From Streptomyces sp. NBC_00536 (GTDB lineage: Bacteria > Actinomycetota > Actinomycetes > Streptomycetales > Streptomycetaceae): 64,000 nt of DNA. Both the position numbers and the translations under genes were made by a program. The stretch covers positions 7,378,001-7,442,000 of the forward strand of contig NZ_CP107819.1 in the NCBI RefSeq assembly GCF_036346295.1, read 5' to 3'. Of this stretch, positions 21,011-32,619 are shown piece after piece. The notes below the pieces were generated by a model. That model was not told the DNA's origin and ran no database searches. It saw only the letters and a list, made by a program, of their open reading frames with translations. Positions within the stretch are counted from its first letter, which is position 1. Each line of letters begins with the position of its first letter.

Positions 21011-22261
21011 ATGACTACCGCCACGCACGACGTCCGCCGGTCGCTGAAGGCCGGAGATCTGCCCGGAGCGCTCCGGGCCCTGCGGCCCCACGCCGAGACC
21101 GCCTCACCCGCCGATCTCGCCAAGGCCACCCGGGAACTCGCCGACGCCGCCGGATTCGCCGACCTCGCCCGGGCCGCGAAGACCGCCGCCAAGAACCCCC
21201 GGGACCCCCAGGCGCTCTACGACTTCGGCTACGCCTGCGTGGAGCGCGGCGTGTCCTTCCTCGCCGTCGCCCCGCTGCGCCACGCGCTCGCGCTGCTGCC
21301 CGATTCCCGCAAGCTCCTCGCCGAACTGGTCTCCGCCCTCGAAGACGGTCACCGGCACGCCGAGGCCGCCGCCCTGCTCGCCGCGCGGGGCGAGCGCCTG
21401 CCCGCCTGGCCCGAGACCTACCTGCTGGTCCACAACACCCTGTGCGCGGGGGACTTCGAGGGCGCCCGCGCCGCCGCGATCCGGCTGCCCGCCCCCGAGG
21501 ACGAGACCTGGCTCGGCGCCCACGGGCGCCAGCGTCGCATGCTGGGCCGCGCCGAACTGGCCCGCGCGGCCGGTCCGCTCGACGGCCGGGACCTGCGCGG
21601 CTGGCACTTCGCGCTCACCGGCGCACTGCTGGGCACGCTGTCCCCGTACGGCTACGGCGCGGGGATGACCGGCCGCTACGCCTTCCTCGGCGACAGCCAC
21701 GCCCTGGCCCGGCGCGGCCTCGACCGCCTCGCGCTCGCCCTGGCCGCCGCCGGGCAGCGCCCGACGACGGTCTCGCTGCTCCCCGGCCGCGCCGACCGGA
21801 TCCTCGGCCTGGCCGCCGCCGGGGTGCTCGGGCTGCCCGTCGTGCCCTACGCACCGGACCGCGGGGACACGGTCGTCGTCGCCTACGACCTGAACGCCTG
21901 CGACCCCGACGTGGTGCGCACCCTGCGCACCCGGGCCACCGGCCAGGTCCTGCACGAACACCTCACCTGCTGGACCGACCCGCCGCCGGTGAGCGCCGAC
22001 TCCAGCGGGCTCCTGTGCCAGTACGTCATCGCCCCCTGGGCGGCGCACGGCGACCGGCCCGCGGACGAGCGCCCCGAGGCGGACATCGCCCGCGAGATCA
22101 TCGGCGCCGACACCGAGCCGGACGAGGGCGACGGGGAGACCCCGGCCGACCCGGACGAGGCCTTCCGGGCCTACGCCGCCGCGGTGGCCCCCGGCTGGCT
22201 CGGCGGCGCCCGCGACCACATGGGCTCACCGGGACCGGTCCCCGGCTCGCGTTTCGGCTGA
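21011..22261 (+). CDS. Tetratricopeptide-like hypothetical protein
   Basis: A 416-residue soluble protein, not assigned to a named family. The N-terminal 190 residues are alpha-helical repeats of TPR or HEAT type (RSLKAGDLPGALRALRPHAE, DFGYACVERGVSFLAVAPLR). The centre (about 195-320) has alternating strands with YGYGAGMTGRYAFLGDSHAL, then GRADRILGLAAAGVLGLPVVPY and VVVAYDLNACD. The tail is acidic. There is no signal peptide. The start is ATG, 119 nt after the phosphatase gene. It is close to the DNA glycosylase gene, with a 20-nt gap, so the two may be co-transcribed. The function is unknown. Confidence 0.8.
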   Translation: MTTATHDVRRSLKAGDLPGALRALRPHAETASPADLAKATRELADAAGFADLARAAKTAAKNPRDPQALYDFGYACVERGVSFLAVAPLRHALALLPDSRKLLAELVSALEDGHRHAEAAALLAARGERLPAWPETYLLVHNTLCAGDFEGARAAAIRLPAPEDETWLGAHGRQRRMLGRAELARAAGPLDGRDLRGWHFALTGALLGTLSPYGYGAGMTGRYAFLGDSHALARRGLDRLALALAAAGQRPTTVSLLPGRADRILGLAAAGVLGLPVVPYAPDRGDTVVVAYDLNACDPDVVRTLRTRATGQVLHEHLTCWTDPPPVSADSSGLLCQYVIAPWAAHGDRPADERPEADIAREIIGADTEPDEGDGETPADPDEAFRAYAAAVAPGWLGGARDHMGSPGPVPGSRFG

Positions 22262-22281
22262 GGGCCCGGCACCCTGGGAGG

Positions 22282-23145
22282 GTGCCGGAGCTGCCGGAGG
22301 TCGAGGCCCTGAGGGAGTTCCTCGACGAGCACCTGACCGGGCGGGTGGTGGAGCGCGTCCTCCCGCTCAATGTGAGCATGCTCAAGACCTACGATCCTCC
22401 GCTCACCGCCCTCGAAGGGCAGCCCGCGGGAGCCACCGGCCGCCGCGGCAAGTTCCTCGCGCTGCGGATCGGCGAGCTGTACCTCGTCACCCACCTCGCC
22501 CGGGCCGGCTGGCTGCGCTGGCACGACACCTTCCCCGAGCGGCCCCCCAAGCCCGGCGGCAAGAGCCCGCTCGCGCTGCGCGTCGTGCTCCGGGGCGGGG
22601 GCGGCTTCGACCTCACCGAGGCGGGCACCCAGAAGCGGCTCGCGGTGTACGTCGTCCACGACCCGGGGGAGGTCCCCGGCATCGCCCGGCTCGGACCGGA
22701 CCCGCTGGCCGAGGGCTTCGGGAGGGCCGAGTTCGCGGCGCTGCTCGCGGACGAGCGGCGCCAGTTGAAGGGGTTCCTGCGCGACCAGAGCGTGCTGGCC
22801 GGGATCGGGAACGCGTACAGCGACGAAATCCTGCACCATGCCCGCATGTCGCCCTTCAAACTCGCCTCCTCCCTCGACGAGACCGAGGTGTCCCACCTCT
22901 ACGAGGCGGTCCGGGCGACCCTGCGCGAGGCGCTCGCGCGCACGCACGGCGTGGCCGCCGGGAGCCTGAAGGCGGAGAAGAAGAGCGGGCTGCGGGTGCA
23001 CGGGCGGACCGGCGAGGCGTGCCCGGTGTGCGGGGACACCATCCGCTCGGTGTCCTTCGCCGACTCCTCGCTCCAGTACTGCGCCACGTGCCAGACCCAG
23101 GGCAAGCCGCTCGCCGACCGGCGCCTCTCCCGCCTGTTGAAGTAG
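22282..23145 (+). CDS. Fpg/Nei-family DNA glycosylase
   Basis: A base-excision repair enzyme of 287 residues. The N-terminal catalytic PELPEVE follows the start codon directly; Pro2 is the Schiff-base nucleophile and Glu3 the acid. The helix-two-turn-helix block is LRDQSVLAGIGNAYSDEILH. The C-terminal zinc finger has CPVCGDTI and YCATCQTQGK, with all four cysteines present. Lysines in KAEKKSG precede it. It should remove oxidised purines or pyrimidines and nick the abasic strand. Whether it behaves as Fpg or as an Nei cannot be settled by eye. GTG 22282 is fixed by the PELPEVE start. A MITE-like element begins 4 nt after its stop. Confidence 0.93.
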   Translation: MPELPEVEALREFLDEHLTGRVVERVLPLNVSMLKTYDPPLTALEGQPAGATGRRGKFLALRIGELYLVTHLARAGWLRWHDTFPERPPKPGGKSPLALRVVLRGGGGFDLTEAGTQKRLAVYVVHDPGEVPGIARLGPDPLAEGFGRAEFAALLADERRQLKGFLRDQSVLAGIGNAYSDEILHHARMSPFKLASSLDETEVSHLYEAVRATLREALARTHGVAAGSLKAEKKSGLRVHGRTGEACPVCGDTIRSVSFADSSLQYCATCQTQGKPLADRRLSRLLK

Positions 23146-23149
23146 CCGC

Positions 23150-23317
23150 CTAGGGGGTGTCTGGTGGATCTCCGTGGGGAAGGAGCGGCGTCCGGCGCGT
23201 GCTCTCGGTGTGCCGGCCGGGAGTCCGCGTACTGGTTGTACGTGGGCTTTCGGCCGGTGCAGCGAGAGGGCGTGCCGGGCGTCGCGACGCCGCGGAGATC
23301 CACCAGACACCCCCTAG
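23150..23317. mobile_element. MITE-like palindromic element, CTAG-bounded, 168 bp
   Basis: The ends are 25-bp perfect inverted repeats beginning CTAGGGGGTGTCTGG and including the CTAG on both sides, consistent with CTAG target use by IS5-like elements. No coding capacity is seen. The interior, read on the minus strand, aligns with the second element at 39030-39209 over shared blocks CGCGACGCC, CTCGCTGC, CCAGTA and GACGCCGC in the same order. Transcripts would fold into a long hairpin and could terminate the glycosylase gene. Confidence 0.8.
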
Positions 23318-23329
23318 ACTGGCCGGACC

Positions 23330-23746
23330 ATGTCCGACGAGGAGCAGCAGCCCCGGCAGCCGGCGGCCCGGCCCGGATCGCGCCGGGAGACGGTCACCGG
23401 TGTGGCCCGCGGCGGGCGCGGACGGCCGCCCGCGCACACTCCGGCGCGCTCGGAGATCTCCCAGCAGACCTCGCTCGGGGCCACCTACGTCCGCGCCTTG
23501 ATGCGCAGCCAGTTGAGGGCCGCGCTGGCCGCCCTCGCGGCGCTGCTGGCGCTGGTCGGGACGCTGCCCCTGCTGTTCACCCTGCCGCACGCCGACTCGG
23601 GTCCGCTGGTGTGGGTGGGGCTCGGGGTGGTGGTGTACCCGGTGATGTGGCTGATCGCCCGCCGGTACGTGGGACGCGCCGAACGCAACGAGGCCGACTT
23701 CACCGGGCTGGTCACGGAACCGGTGAGCCCGGACCACCCGGCCTGA
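23330..23746 (+). CDS. Small two-helix membrane protein
   Basis: A 138-residue protein. The first 60 residues are charged and disordered (MSDEEQQPRQPAARPGSRRE). Two hydrophobic helices follow at about 64-82 and 90-110 (ALAALLALVGTLPLLFTL; VWVGLGVVVYPVMWLIARRYV), with a short cytoplasmic tail. Related small proteins often sit before cation/acetate symporters in Streptomyces; here no symporter follows, so it is orphaned or the neighbour was lost. The stop lies in the first of three 13-bp tandem repeats. The MITE-like element ends 12 nt upstream of the ATG, so promoter elements must lie in or across it. Confidence 0.78.
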   Translation: MSDEEQQPRQPAARPGSRRETVTGVARGGRGRPPAHTPARSEISQQTSLGATYVRALMRSQLRAALAALAALLALVGTLPLLFTLPHADSGPLVWVGLGVVVYPVMWLIARRYVGRAERNEADFTGLVTEPVSPDHPA

Positions 23747-23772
23747 CCACCCGGCCTGACCACCCGGCCCGA
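23734..23772 (+). repeat. Three 13-bp tandem repeats over a stop codon
   Basis: Units CCACCCGGCCTGA, the same again, and CCACCCGGCCCGA. The stop of the membrane-protein gene is the TGA that ends the first unit, so the second unit recreates a stop and the third does not. Confidence 0.85.
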
Positions 23773-23796
23773 CCGACCGGCCCGCTCGCCCCACCT

Positions 23797-24297
23797 TCAG
23801 AACAGGTGCATCGCCAGATGCCCCAGGGGCAGGCCCAGTTGCCAGGCCGGGGTCCACACCCGGGCGTTCTCGTCCAGCTCCGGCGGAGCGTCCTCCTGGC
23901 CGTGCCCTCCCGGGTCGAGGTTGGTGGCGAACAGTTCGGTCCGCTCCAGCCAGCTCCAGGCGTCCCGGGCCAGCTCCAGGTCCGGATCCTCGCCCGCGCC
24001 GCGCTCCCGGGCCTCCTCGCCCAGCTGGAGGAACCTGGTCTGCACCCAGTCCCGCCAGGGATGACCGTAGGCCGTCAGGGAGAGCCACTCGTCGAGCTGC
24101 GAGACCACCCGGATCCCGGACAGTTCACCGGCGGCGTCGGAGAGGTAGATCGTCAGGGCCAGGGTGTCCCGCCCGGCCCGGAATTCCAGGGTGCTGACCG
24201 GGATCAGCCGTCCCGTGCGCAGCAGTTCGTCCGCGATGTACTCGGCGTAGAGCCACGCCATGGGCACCGCGAGCCCGCCGTCACTGGTGCCGTTCAT
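23797..24297 (-). CDS. Conserved soluble protein of unknown function
   Basis: A 166-residue acidic protein: MAWLYAEYIADELLRTGRL, then a strand-rich part (LEFRAGRDTLALTIYLSD, IRVVSQLDEWLSLTAYGHPW) and a helical part (LELARDAWSWLERTELF), ending WQLGLPLGHLAMHLF. No known domain was recognised. It lies 227 nt downstream of the ECF sigma gene in the same direction and could be part of its regulon or a modulator, but it lacks the HxxxCxxC zinc motif of classical anti-sigma factors. ATG 24297 was taken; the Shine-Dalgarno region is weak, and an in-frame GTG-CCC-ATG just downstream is possible. Confidence 0.68.
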   Translation of the reverse strand: MNGTSDGGLAVPMAWLYAEYIADELLRTGRLIPVSTLEFRAGRDTLALTIYLSDAAGELSGIRVVSQLDEWLSLTAYGHPWRDWVQTRFLQLGEEARERGAGEDPDLELARDAWSWLERTELFATNLDPGGHGQEDAPPELDENARVWTPAWQLGLPLGHLAMHLF

Positions 24298-24524
24298 ACC
24301 CTCGGGCTGCACCGTTCCACCTTCTCCCGCGTGTCGAGCTTCCCGCCGTCGGTCAGAGCCTTCCCTCCGAGCCTCGCAGGACGGGCGATGTTTACTCAAC
24401 TTGGAGGGTCCAACAGCGAATTGGATGCGCTGTGCGTCCACTTCGGTCATACCTTGAGCGGTTCTCGGCCAGTTCGCGAGCCGGGGCCTTCGGTCAGGGC
24501 CTTCGGCCGGGGCCGCGCGCGGCC

Positions 24525-25064
24525 TCACGCGCCGAGCCCGTACCCGTACCCCTGGAGACCCTTGCGCAGGGCCCGCAACGCGTAGTGCGTACGGGACTTG
24601 ACGGTTCCGGCCGGTATGCCGAGTTCCTCGGCGGCCTCCGCGACCGAGCGGTCGCGGAAGTAGACCTGCATCAGCACCTCGCGGTGTTCCGGGCCCAGAC
24701 TGCCCACCGCCCGGCGGACGTCGATCGCGGTGACCGAGCGGGAGACCCCGTCCCGGGGCGCGGGCGTCTGGTCCAGGCCCTCCGGCTCGACCTCCTGGGG
24801 GCGCGAGAGCCGGGCCCGGCGCGCGTCGATCGCGAGCCGCCGCCCCACCGTGAACAGCCAGGGCCGCATGGAGGCGTGGGGGCTCTCCAGCACCTCGGGG
24901 TGCTGCCAGGCGCGCACCAGGGTTTCCTGCACCAGGTCCTCGGCGCGCTGCGCGTCGCCGTTGCAGAGGCCGAGGAGGAATCCGAACAGAGCCCGTCCGT
25001 GCTCGCGCTGGAGTGCGGCGAGCGCCTCGGGGTCGGTGCGGCAGAGGGTGGGGGAGGGGGGCAC
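24525..25064 (-). CDS. ECF-subfamily RNA polymerase sigma factor
   Basis: A 179-residue group 4 sigma factor. Region 2 is AALQREHGRALFGFLLGLCN, then AEDLVQETLVRAWQHPEVLE and PWLFTVGRRLAIDARRAR. Region 4 is LGPEHREVLMQVYFRDRSVA followed by ELGIPAGTVKSRTHYALRAL, a complete helix-turn-helix. The start is GTG 25064 with AAGGAG 7 nt upstream. No zinc-binding anti-sigma gene adjoins it. The downstream gene of unknown function, or a distant partner, may control it. Its ECF group cannot be assigned by eye. Confidence 0.92.
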   Translation of the reverse strand: MPPSPTLCRTDPEALAALQREHGRALFGFLLGLCNGDAQRAEDLVQETLVRAWQHPEVLESPHASMRPWLFTVGRRLAIDARRARLSRPQEVEPEGLDQTPAPRDGVSRSVTAIDVRRAVGSLGPEHREVLMQVYFRDRSVAEAAEELGIPAGTVKSRTHYALRALRKGLQGYGYGLGA

Positions 25065-25290
25065 CGATGGCTCCTTCCGGGGTGGGTGCGGATCGACACC
25101 ACCACCCTGACCTGCGGTGGGCCGCCCGGGAACCATCGGGTGGCGCCGCTGCGCCCAAGCACCCGGGCCGTCCGGTGGGCGGCCCCCTTCGGCGGTGAAC
25201 GGTCGAACGGCGCGGTGAACGGCAGGCCGTCGTGGGGCGGGGCGGCGCCGCCATGAGAGTGACTGCGGGTGCGACCGGCGGAGCCGTTCC

Positions 25291-25319
25291 TTGACTTGTG
25301 ACGCCCGCACTCAAGGATT
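25291..25319 (+). promoter_or_regulatory. Candidate promoter of the CapA gene
   Basis: TTGACT at 25291 and AGGATT at 25314 are separated by 17 nt and lie 40 nt upstream of the ATG. The -35 is strong and the -10 moderate. Confidence 0.45.
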
Positions 25320-25358
25320 CAGGTCATCGGATTGTCCTATGAATGGGAGCCGGACCAG

Positions 25359-26600
25359 ATGACCAAGCGCACGCGGCGGGCCGTAGCGGTCCTGTCGGCC
25401 GTCCTGCTCTCCGCCGCGGCCGCGGCGGGCTGCTCCGGCTCACCGGACACCGGCGGGACCAAAGGACCCACGGGAACCAAAGGAACCACGGGGCGCACGG
25501 GAGGCACGGGAAGCACGGGCAGCACGGCGACCAAGGCGTCCCCCGGCACCACGCCGACCGCCGGCAAGGGCTTCACCCTGGTCGCGAGCGGCGACGTGCT
25601 CCCGCACACCTCGATCATCAGCGCCGCCGCCACCGGGGGCGGCGGCTACGACTTCAAACCGATGTTCTCGGGCGTCAAGGACCTGGTCTCCGCCGCCGAC
25701 CTGGCGCTCTGTCACAGCGAAACCGTCTACGGCGAGGAGGGCGGTCCCTTCACGGGATACCCGGACTTCGTCTCCCCGCCGCAGGTGGCCGAGGGACTCA
25801 AGGACGCCGGGTACGACGGGTGCTCGACCGCCTCGAACCACACCCTGGACGACGGAGCCGACGGGCTGAAGCGGACCCTGGACACCTTCGACAAGGCGGG
25901 CCTGAAACACGCCGGTTCGGCCCGGACGGCCGCCGAGGCGGCCACCGTGACGACGTACGCGGCGGGCGGCGCCAAGGTAGCGCACCTCGCCTACACCTAC
26001 GACACCAACGACCACCCGATGCCCGAAGGACAGCCCTGGGCGGTCAACCTGATGGAACAGGAGAAGATCGTCGCCGACGCCCGGGCGGCCCGGAAGGCGG
26101 GCGCGGACGTGGTGCTGGTCAGCCTGCACTGGGGCACCGAATGGCAGACCGCGCCCGACGAGCGCCAGCTCACGCTCGGCAAGGCGCTCACCGCCTCGAC
26201 GAGCGGCGGCCGGCCCGACATCGACATGATCCTCGGCACGCACGCGCACATCCCGCAGGCGTACGAGAAGGTCAACGGCACCTGGATCATCTACGGCATG
26301 GGGGACCAGGTCGCGGGAGAGATGTTCAACGACGAGGGCGCCCGCGACCTGCGCGGCAACTACGGCTCGATCGGCCGTTTCACCTTCGCTCCCCCCGCCG
26401 CGCCCGGGCAGCCCTGGCGGGTCACCAAGGCCGAGTACGTCCCGCAGATGATGGACCTCGCGGCGGGCAGGGTCGTCAACCTCCCGGCGGGCCTGGCCAA
26501 GGACCCCGACCACGAGGGGTACAAGAGCGCCGAGGAGGCCATCAGCGAGGCCGTGCTCAGCCGCGGCGCGGCCAAGGACGGTCTGACGCTCGGAAAGTGA
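25359..26600 (+). CDS. CapA-family lipoprotein (metallophosphatase fold) with Gly-Thr stalk
   Basis: A 413-residue exported lipoprotein. The signal peptide ends at lipobox AAGC (Cys near 26). A stalk of about 30 residues of Gly-x-Thr triplets, collagen-like, follows. The CapA/PgsA domain spans about 65-380: LVASGDVLPHTSI, DLALCHSETVY, STASNHTLDDGADG, VVLVSLHWGTEW and LGTHAHIPQAYE, with the Asp, Asn-His and His-x-His metal-site motifs present. Homologues take part in poly-gamma-glutamate capsule formation, but no pgsB or pgsC is near, and most actinobacterial members are of unknown role. ATG 25359 has GGGAG upstream. Confidence 0.9.
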   Translation: MTKRTRRAVAVLSAVLLSAAAAAGCSGSPDTGGTKGPTGTKGTTGRTGGTGSTGSTATKASPGTTPTAGKGFTLVASGDVLPHTSIISAAATGGGGYDFKPMFSGVKDLVSAADLALCHSETVYGEEGGPFTGYPDFVSPPQVAEGLKDAGYDGCSTASNHTLDDGADGLKRTLDTFDKAGLKHAGSARTAAEAATVTTYAAGGAKVAHLAYTYDTNDHPMPEGQPWAVNLMEQEKIVADARAARKAGADVVLVSLHWGTEWQTAPDERQLTLGKALTASTSGGRPDIDMILGTHAHIPQAYEKVNGTWIIYGMGDQVAGEMFNDEGARDLRGNYGSIGRFTFAPPAAPGQPWRVTKAEYVPQMMDLAAGRVVNLPAGLAKDPDHEGYKSAEEAISEAVLSRGAAKDGLTLGK

Positions 26601-26621
26601 CACCGGCGGGTCCGGCACGGC

Positions 26622-26642
26622 GCCGGCGGTGACGCCACCGGC
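26622..26642. terminator. Short hairpin between convergent capA-like and usp genes
   Basis: GCCGGCGG and CCACCGGC pair at seven of eight positions around a TGACG loop, in the 66-nt space between the two convergent genes. A bidirectional terminator is likely. Confidence 0.4.
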
Positions 26643-26666
26643 GACCCGGCCATCCGGCGCCTCCCG

Positions 26667-27128
26667 CTACGGGACCACCGTCACCGGCCAGCGCCCCGCC
26701 TTGACCAGCCGGACCGCCACGGACCCGATGATCCGGTGCCCGGCCTGCTCGGAGGCGCCGACCACCACCGCGTCCGCGGTCAGCTCCTCGGCGGCGCTCA
26801 CCAGCCCCGCGTACGGGTCCCCGCGGAAGGTGTGGAACTGCCAGCGCACCTCGAAGATGCCCTTCAGGCGCTCCGCGGACTCCCGGATCTCGGCGACGAT
26901 CCCCTCCGCGATCTCCTCGGTCGTGCCGGCCACCGGCGCGCCCATGGCCGCCCCGGCCGGGATCACCGGCTGGACGTAGACCAGCGCCAGGAGGGCGTTC
27001 TGGCGCCGGGCCAGCCCCGCCGCGTAGGCGGCCGCCCGCAGTGACGAATCGGATCCGTCAACCCCGGCGAGGATCACCTTCGGACCGTCGGTACCCCGCT
27101 CGAACCCCGTGCTCACGTGCTCTGTCAC
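26667..27128 (-). CDS. Universal stress protein (UspA family)
   Basis: A 153-residue single-domain Usp protein. The first strand and loop VILAGVDGSDSSLRAAAYAA and the C-terminal block AVVVGASEQAGHRIIGSVAV, with the G-x-x-x-x-G-x(3)-GS pattern used for ATP binding, are both present. Such proteins accumulate under growth arrest or oxygen limitation. GTG 27128 is the only sensible start. It is divergent from lysX with 60 nt between starts, so the promoters overlap or face each other. Confidence 0.9.
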   Translation of the reverse strand: MTEHVSTGFERGTDGPKVILAGVDGSDSSLRAAAYAAGLARRQNALLALVYVQPVIPAGAAMGAPVAGTTEEIAEGIVAEIRESAERLKGIFEVRWQFHTFRGDPYAGLVSAAEELTADAVVVGASEQAGHRIIGSVAVRLVKAGRWPVTVVP

Positions 27129-27188
27129 CCCACAGAGGTTAGTGCGTTCGGCGCGCGGACCGGCGCGCGCCTCCCTACAGTGCGAACC

Positions 27189-30488
<3,300 letters not shown>

Positions 30489-30559
30489 TCGGGTGAGGGC
30501 GCCGGTGGCGCGTCCGCGTCTCCGGCCCTCCGCGGCGGTGTCGTTGATACGTAGTAGTA

Positions 30560-31444
30560 ATGAAAACTGACGAGCCGACAGTAGGGCGACGCGTGCTCCT
30601 GCGTTCCGCCGTCTTCCTCGGAATCGCCGCCGCGGCCTCCGGCCTGCTCGGCGAGGAGGAGGCCGCGGATCCCGCCCGGCCCGGCGCTCCCGGCGCGGGT
30701 GGCGGCGCGGGGGCGCCCGGAGCCCCCGCGCCGAACCGGCAGGGCGCGCCCTCGAACGCGTACCGGCTGAGCCCGATGACCGCCGACGCGCCGCCCCGGT
30801 ACCAGCGGGCCAAGCCCGCCGTCCGCACCCGTCCCATCCTGGAACTCTCCGGCGCGCCCGGCGCCCCGGCCGTCGGCAGCCAGATGGTGCTCACCTTCGA
30901 CGACGGCCCCGACCCCCGCTACACCCCCGGGATCCTGGACACCCTCGCCCGGTACGGGGTCCGCGCGATGTTCTTCGTCTGCGGGGAGATGGCCACCGAC
31001 AACCGGGACCTGATCCGGCGGATGGCCGACGAGGGGCACGTCATCGGCAACCACACCTGGACCCACCCGCTCATCCCGACGCTCACCCGGCCCGGCCTCG
31101 CCTCCGAGATCGGCCGCACGAGCGAGGTCGTACAGCAGGTCACGGGGGAGGCGCCGCAGTGGTTCCGGGCGCCGTACGGCGCGTGGAACCGGGCCGCCTT
31201 CGAGATCGGCGCGGAGCTGGGGATGGAGCCGCTCGCCTGGACCGTGGACACGCTGGACTGGACCGAGCCGGGCACCCCCACGATCGTCTCGCGGGTGCTC
31301 AAGGGGGCCGCTCCCGGGGTGATCGTGCTCTCGCACGACGCGGGCGGCAACCGGACGCAGAGCGTCCAGGCGCTGGGCGAATACCTGCCCCAACTCCTGG
31401 CCCGCGGCTACCGGATGACCCTGCCGGGCCTGCGGTCCCACTGA
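30560..31444 (+). CDS. Secreted polysaccharide deacetylase (NodB/CE4 domain)
   Basis: A 294-residue protein with an N-terminal twin-arginine-like signal (VGRRVLLRSAVFLGIAAAAS), a Gly/Ala/Pro linker, and a CE4 domain from about residue 110. The motifs are complete: MT1 LTFDDGPDP with the base and metal Asp, MT2 NHTWTHP, MT3 FRAPYGAWN, MT4 DTLDWTEPG and MT5 VIVLSHDAGG. It should deacetylate N-acetylated sugars of peptidoglycan, chitin or an exopolysaccharide. ATG 30560 lies 72 nt after lysX. Convergent with the class F sortase gene, it fits a cell-surface cluster. Confidence 0.92.
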   Translation: MKTDEPTVGRRVLLRSAVFLGIAAAASGLLGEEEAADPARPGAPGAGGGAGAPGAPAPNRQGAPSNAYRLSPMTADAPPRYQRAKPAVRTRPILELSGAPGAPAVGSQMVLTFDDGPDPRYTPGILDTLARYGVRAMFFVCGEMATDNRDLIRRMADEGHVIGNHTWTHPLIPTLTRPGLASEIGRTSEVVQQVTGEAPQWFRAPYGAWNRAAFEIGAELGMEPLAWTVDTLDWTEPGTPTIVSRVLKGAAPGVIVLSHDAGGNRTQSVQALGEYLPQLLARGYRMTLPGLRSH

Positions 31445-31499
31445 AGATACGTTCCCTCAGCGGGACCGCGGGCCCGGCCGGCCCGGTGCGGGCGCCGGC

Positions 31500-32228
31500 T
31501 CAGCGCGTCTCCACCATCCGGGCGAAGACGACCACGTTGCCGTCGTAGCCGCGGGCCTTCGAATAACCGCCGCCACAGGTGATCACCCGGAGTTCCGGCT
31601 GGCCGGTGTCCCCGTACACCCGGGCTCCGGGGAAGGAGTCCTTGGCGAAGACCTCCACGCCGTACACCTCGAACACCGCCGTGCGCCCGTCGTAGCGCTG
31701 CACCTCGATCCGGTTGCCCTTCTGCAGCGCGCCCAGCCCGTAGAAGACCGCCGGGCCCTTCGCGTTGTCCACGTGCCCCACGATCACCGCCGAGCCCCGC
31801 TGGCCGGGCGAGATGCCGTTGAGGTACCAGCCCGCCAGGTTCGGGTCCTGCGGCGGCGGGGCGTCGATCCAGCCCTCCGCGTCCAGCCCGACCGTCATCA
31901 CCGGCGCGTCCACCTTGATCGACGGGATCCGCACCCGCTGCACCGAGGAGTGCTCCAGCGGCTCCGGCGGCGGCCCGGGCGGCTGCTCCGGCAGCTGCTG
32001 CGCCGTCTGGTCCGGCTGCTGCTCCGGCACCTGCCCCGTTACGGGCGTGCTCGGCGCGGGCTGCGGCTGCCCGGGGCGCACCCCGACGGCCGCCGCGGCG
32101 GCCGGCTGGGGCGGTCCGTCCTCGAACTCCGCCCCGTTCCGGACCATGGCGAGGCCGGTGAGCATGACGAGGGCGAGCACTCCCCACGGTGAGCGTCTTC
32201 GCGACGGAACGGTCTCGTCCCAGCCCAT
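31500..32228 (-). CDS. Class F sortase
   Basis: A 242-residue membrane-anchored transpeptidase. A single N-terminal helix (about 14-30, PWGVLALVMLTGLAMV) serves as anchor. A Gln/Pro-rich stalk (about 40-93) is followed by the sortase barrel with catalytic His152 in GHVDN and Cys218 in VITCGGGYSKARG; Arg226 is the likeliest arginine partner. The short calcium-free shape and the IPSIKVDAPV start of the barrel are typical of actinobacterial class F. It should cleave a C-terminal sorting signal of surface proteins and transfer them to a nucleophile. The next two genes encode secreted proteins with identical GGLGGS tails. RBS GGGAAGGGAG. Confidence 0.92.
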   Translation of the reverse strand: MGWDETVPSRRRSPWGVLALVMLTGLAMVRNGAEFEDGPPQPAAAAAVGVRPGQPQPAPSTPVTGQVPEQQPDQTAQQLPEQPPGPPPEPLEHSSVQRVRIPSIKVDAPVMTVGLDAEGWIDAPPPQDPNLAGWYLNGISPGQRGSAVIVGHVDNAKGPAVFYGLGALQKGNRIEVQRYDGRTAVFEVYGVEVFAKDSFPGARVYGDTGQPELRVITCGGGYSKARGYDGNVVVFARMVETR

Positions 32229-32432
32229 GGTTCTCCCTTCCCGACGCGGGGGTCCCGACCCGCGTTCCGTTCCCACCCCACATGCACTGCTTCGTACGCC
32301 CTGCTTCACGCACGCTAAGGCTGTGCGCGCAGGACGGCGAGGGGGGAGGCGCGAACGGGTGGCGGACCCCGGCCGGGCCGGGGCGGGGGGCCGTACGGGA
32401 TGCGCCCATCCAGGTAATCGTCACATAAATGC

Positions 32433-32462
32433 CTGACGGGTCGTGACCTGCGGATCCGTCAG
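32433..32462. promoter_or_regulatory. Inverted repeat CTGACGG-N16-CCGTCAG
   Basis: A dyad with 7-bp arms in the middle of the 391-nt region between the divergent sortase and secreted-protein genes. This gap holds no gene; both promoters must lie here. The wide spacing makes an operator or a stem-loop leader equally possible. Confidence 0.35.
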
Positions 32463-32619
32463 ATGAGCCCCCGTCGCCTCGGCGTGTCGCTCAACCGGGC
32501 GGCCCAAAGGCGGAAATGCGCTGGTTGCGGACCGGGCCGAGGGTTCGTCATGGGAGGCGTTCTCGTCGATGATCCCGGGCGACCACCGCTCCGGGGCGCT
32601 TCCCGCTGGAGGTTCCATC

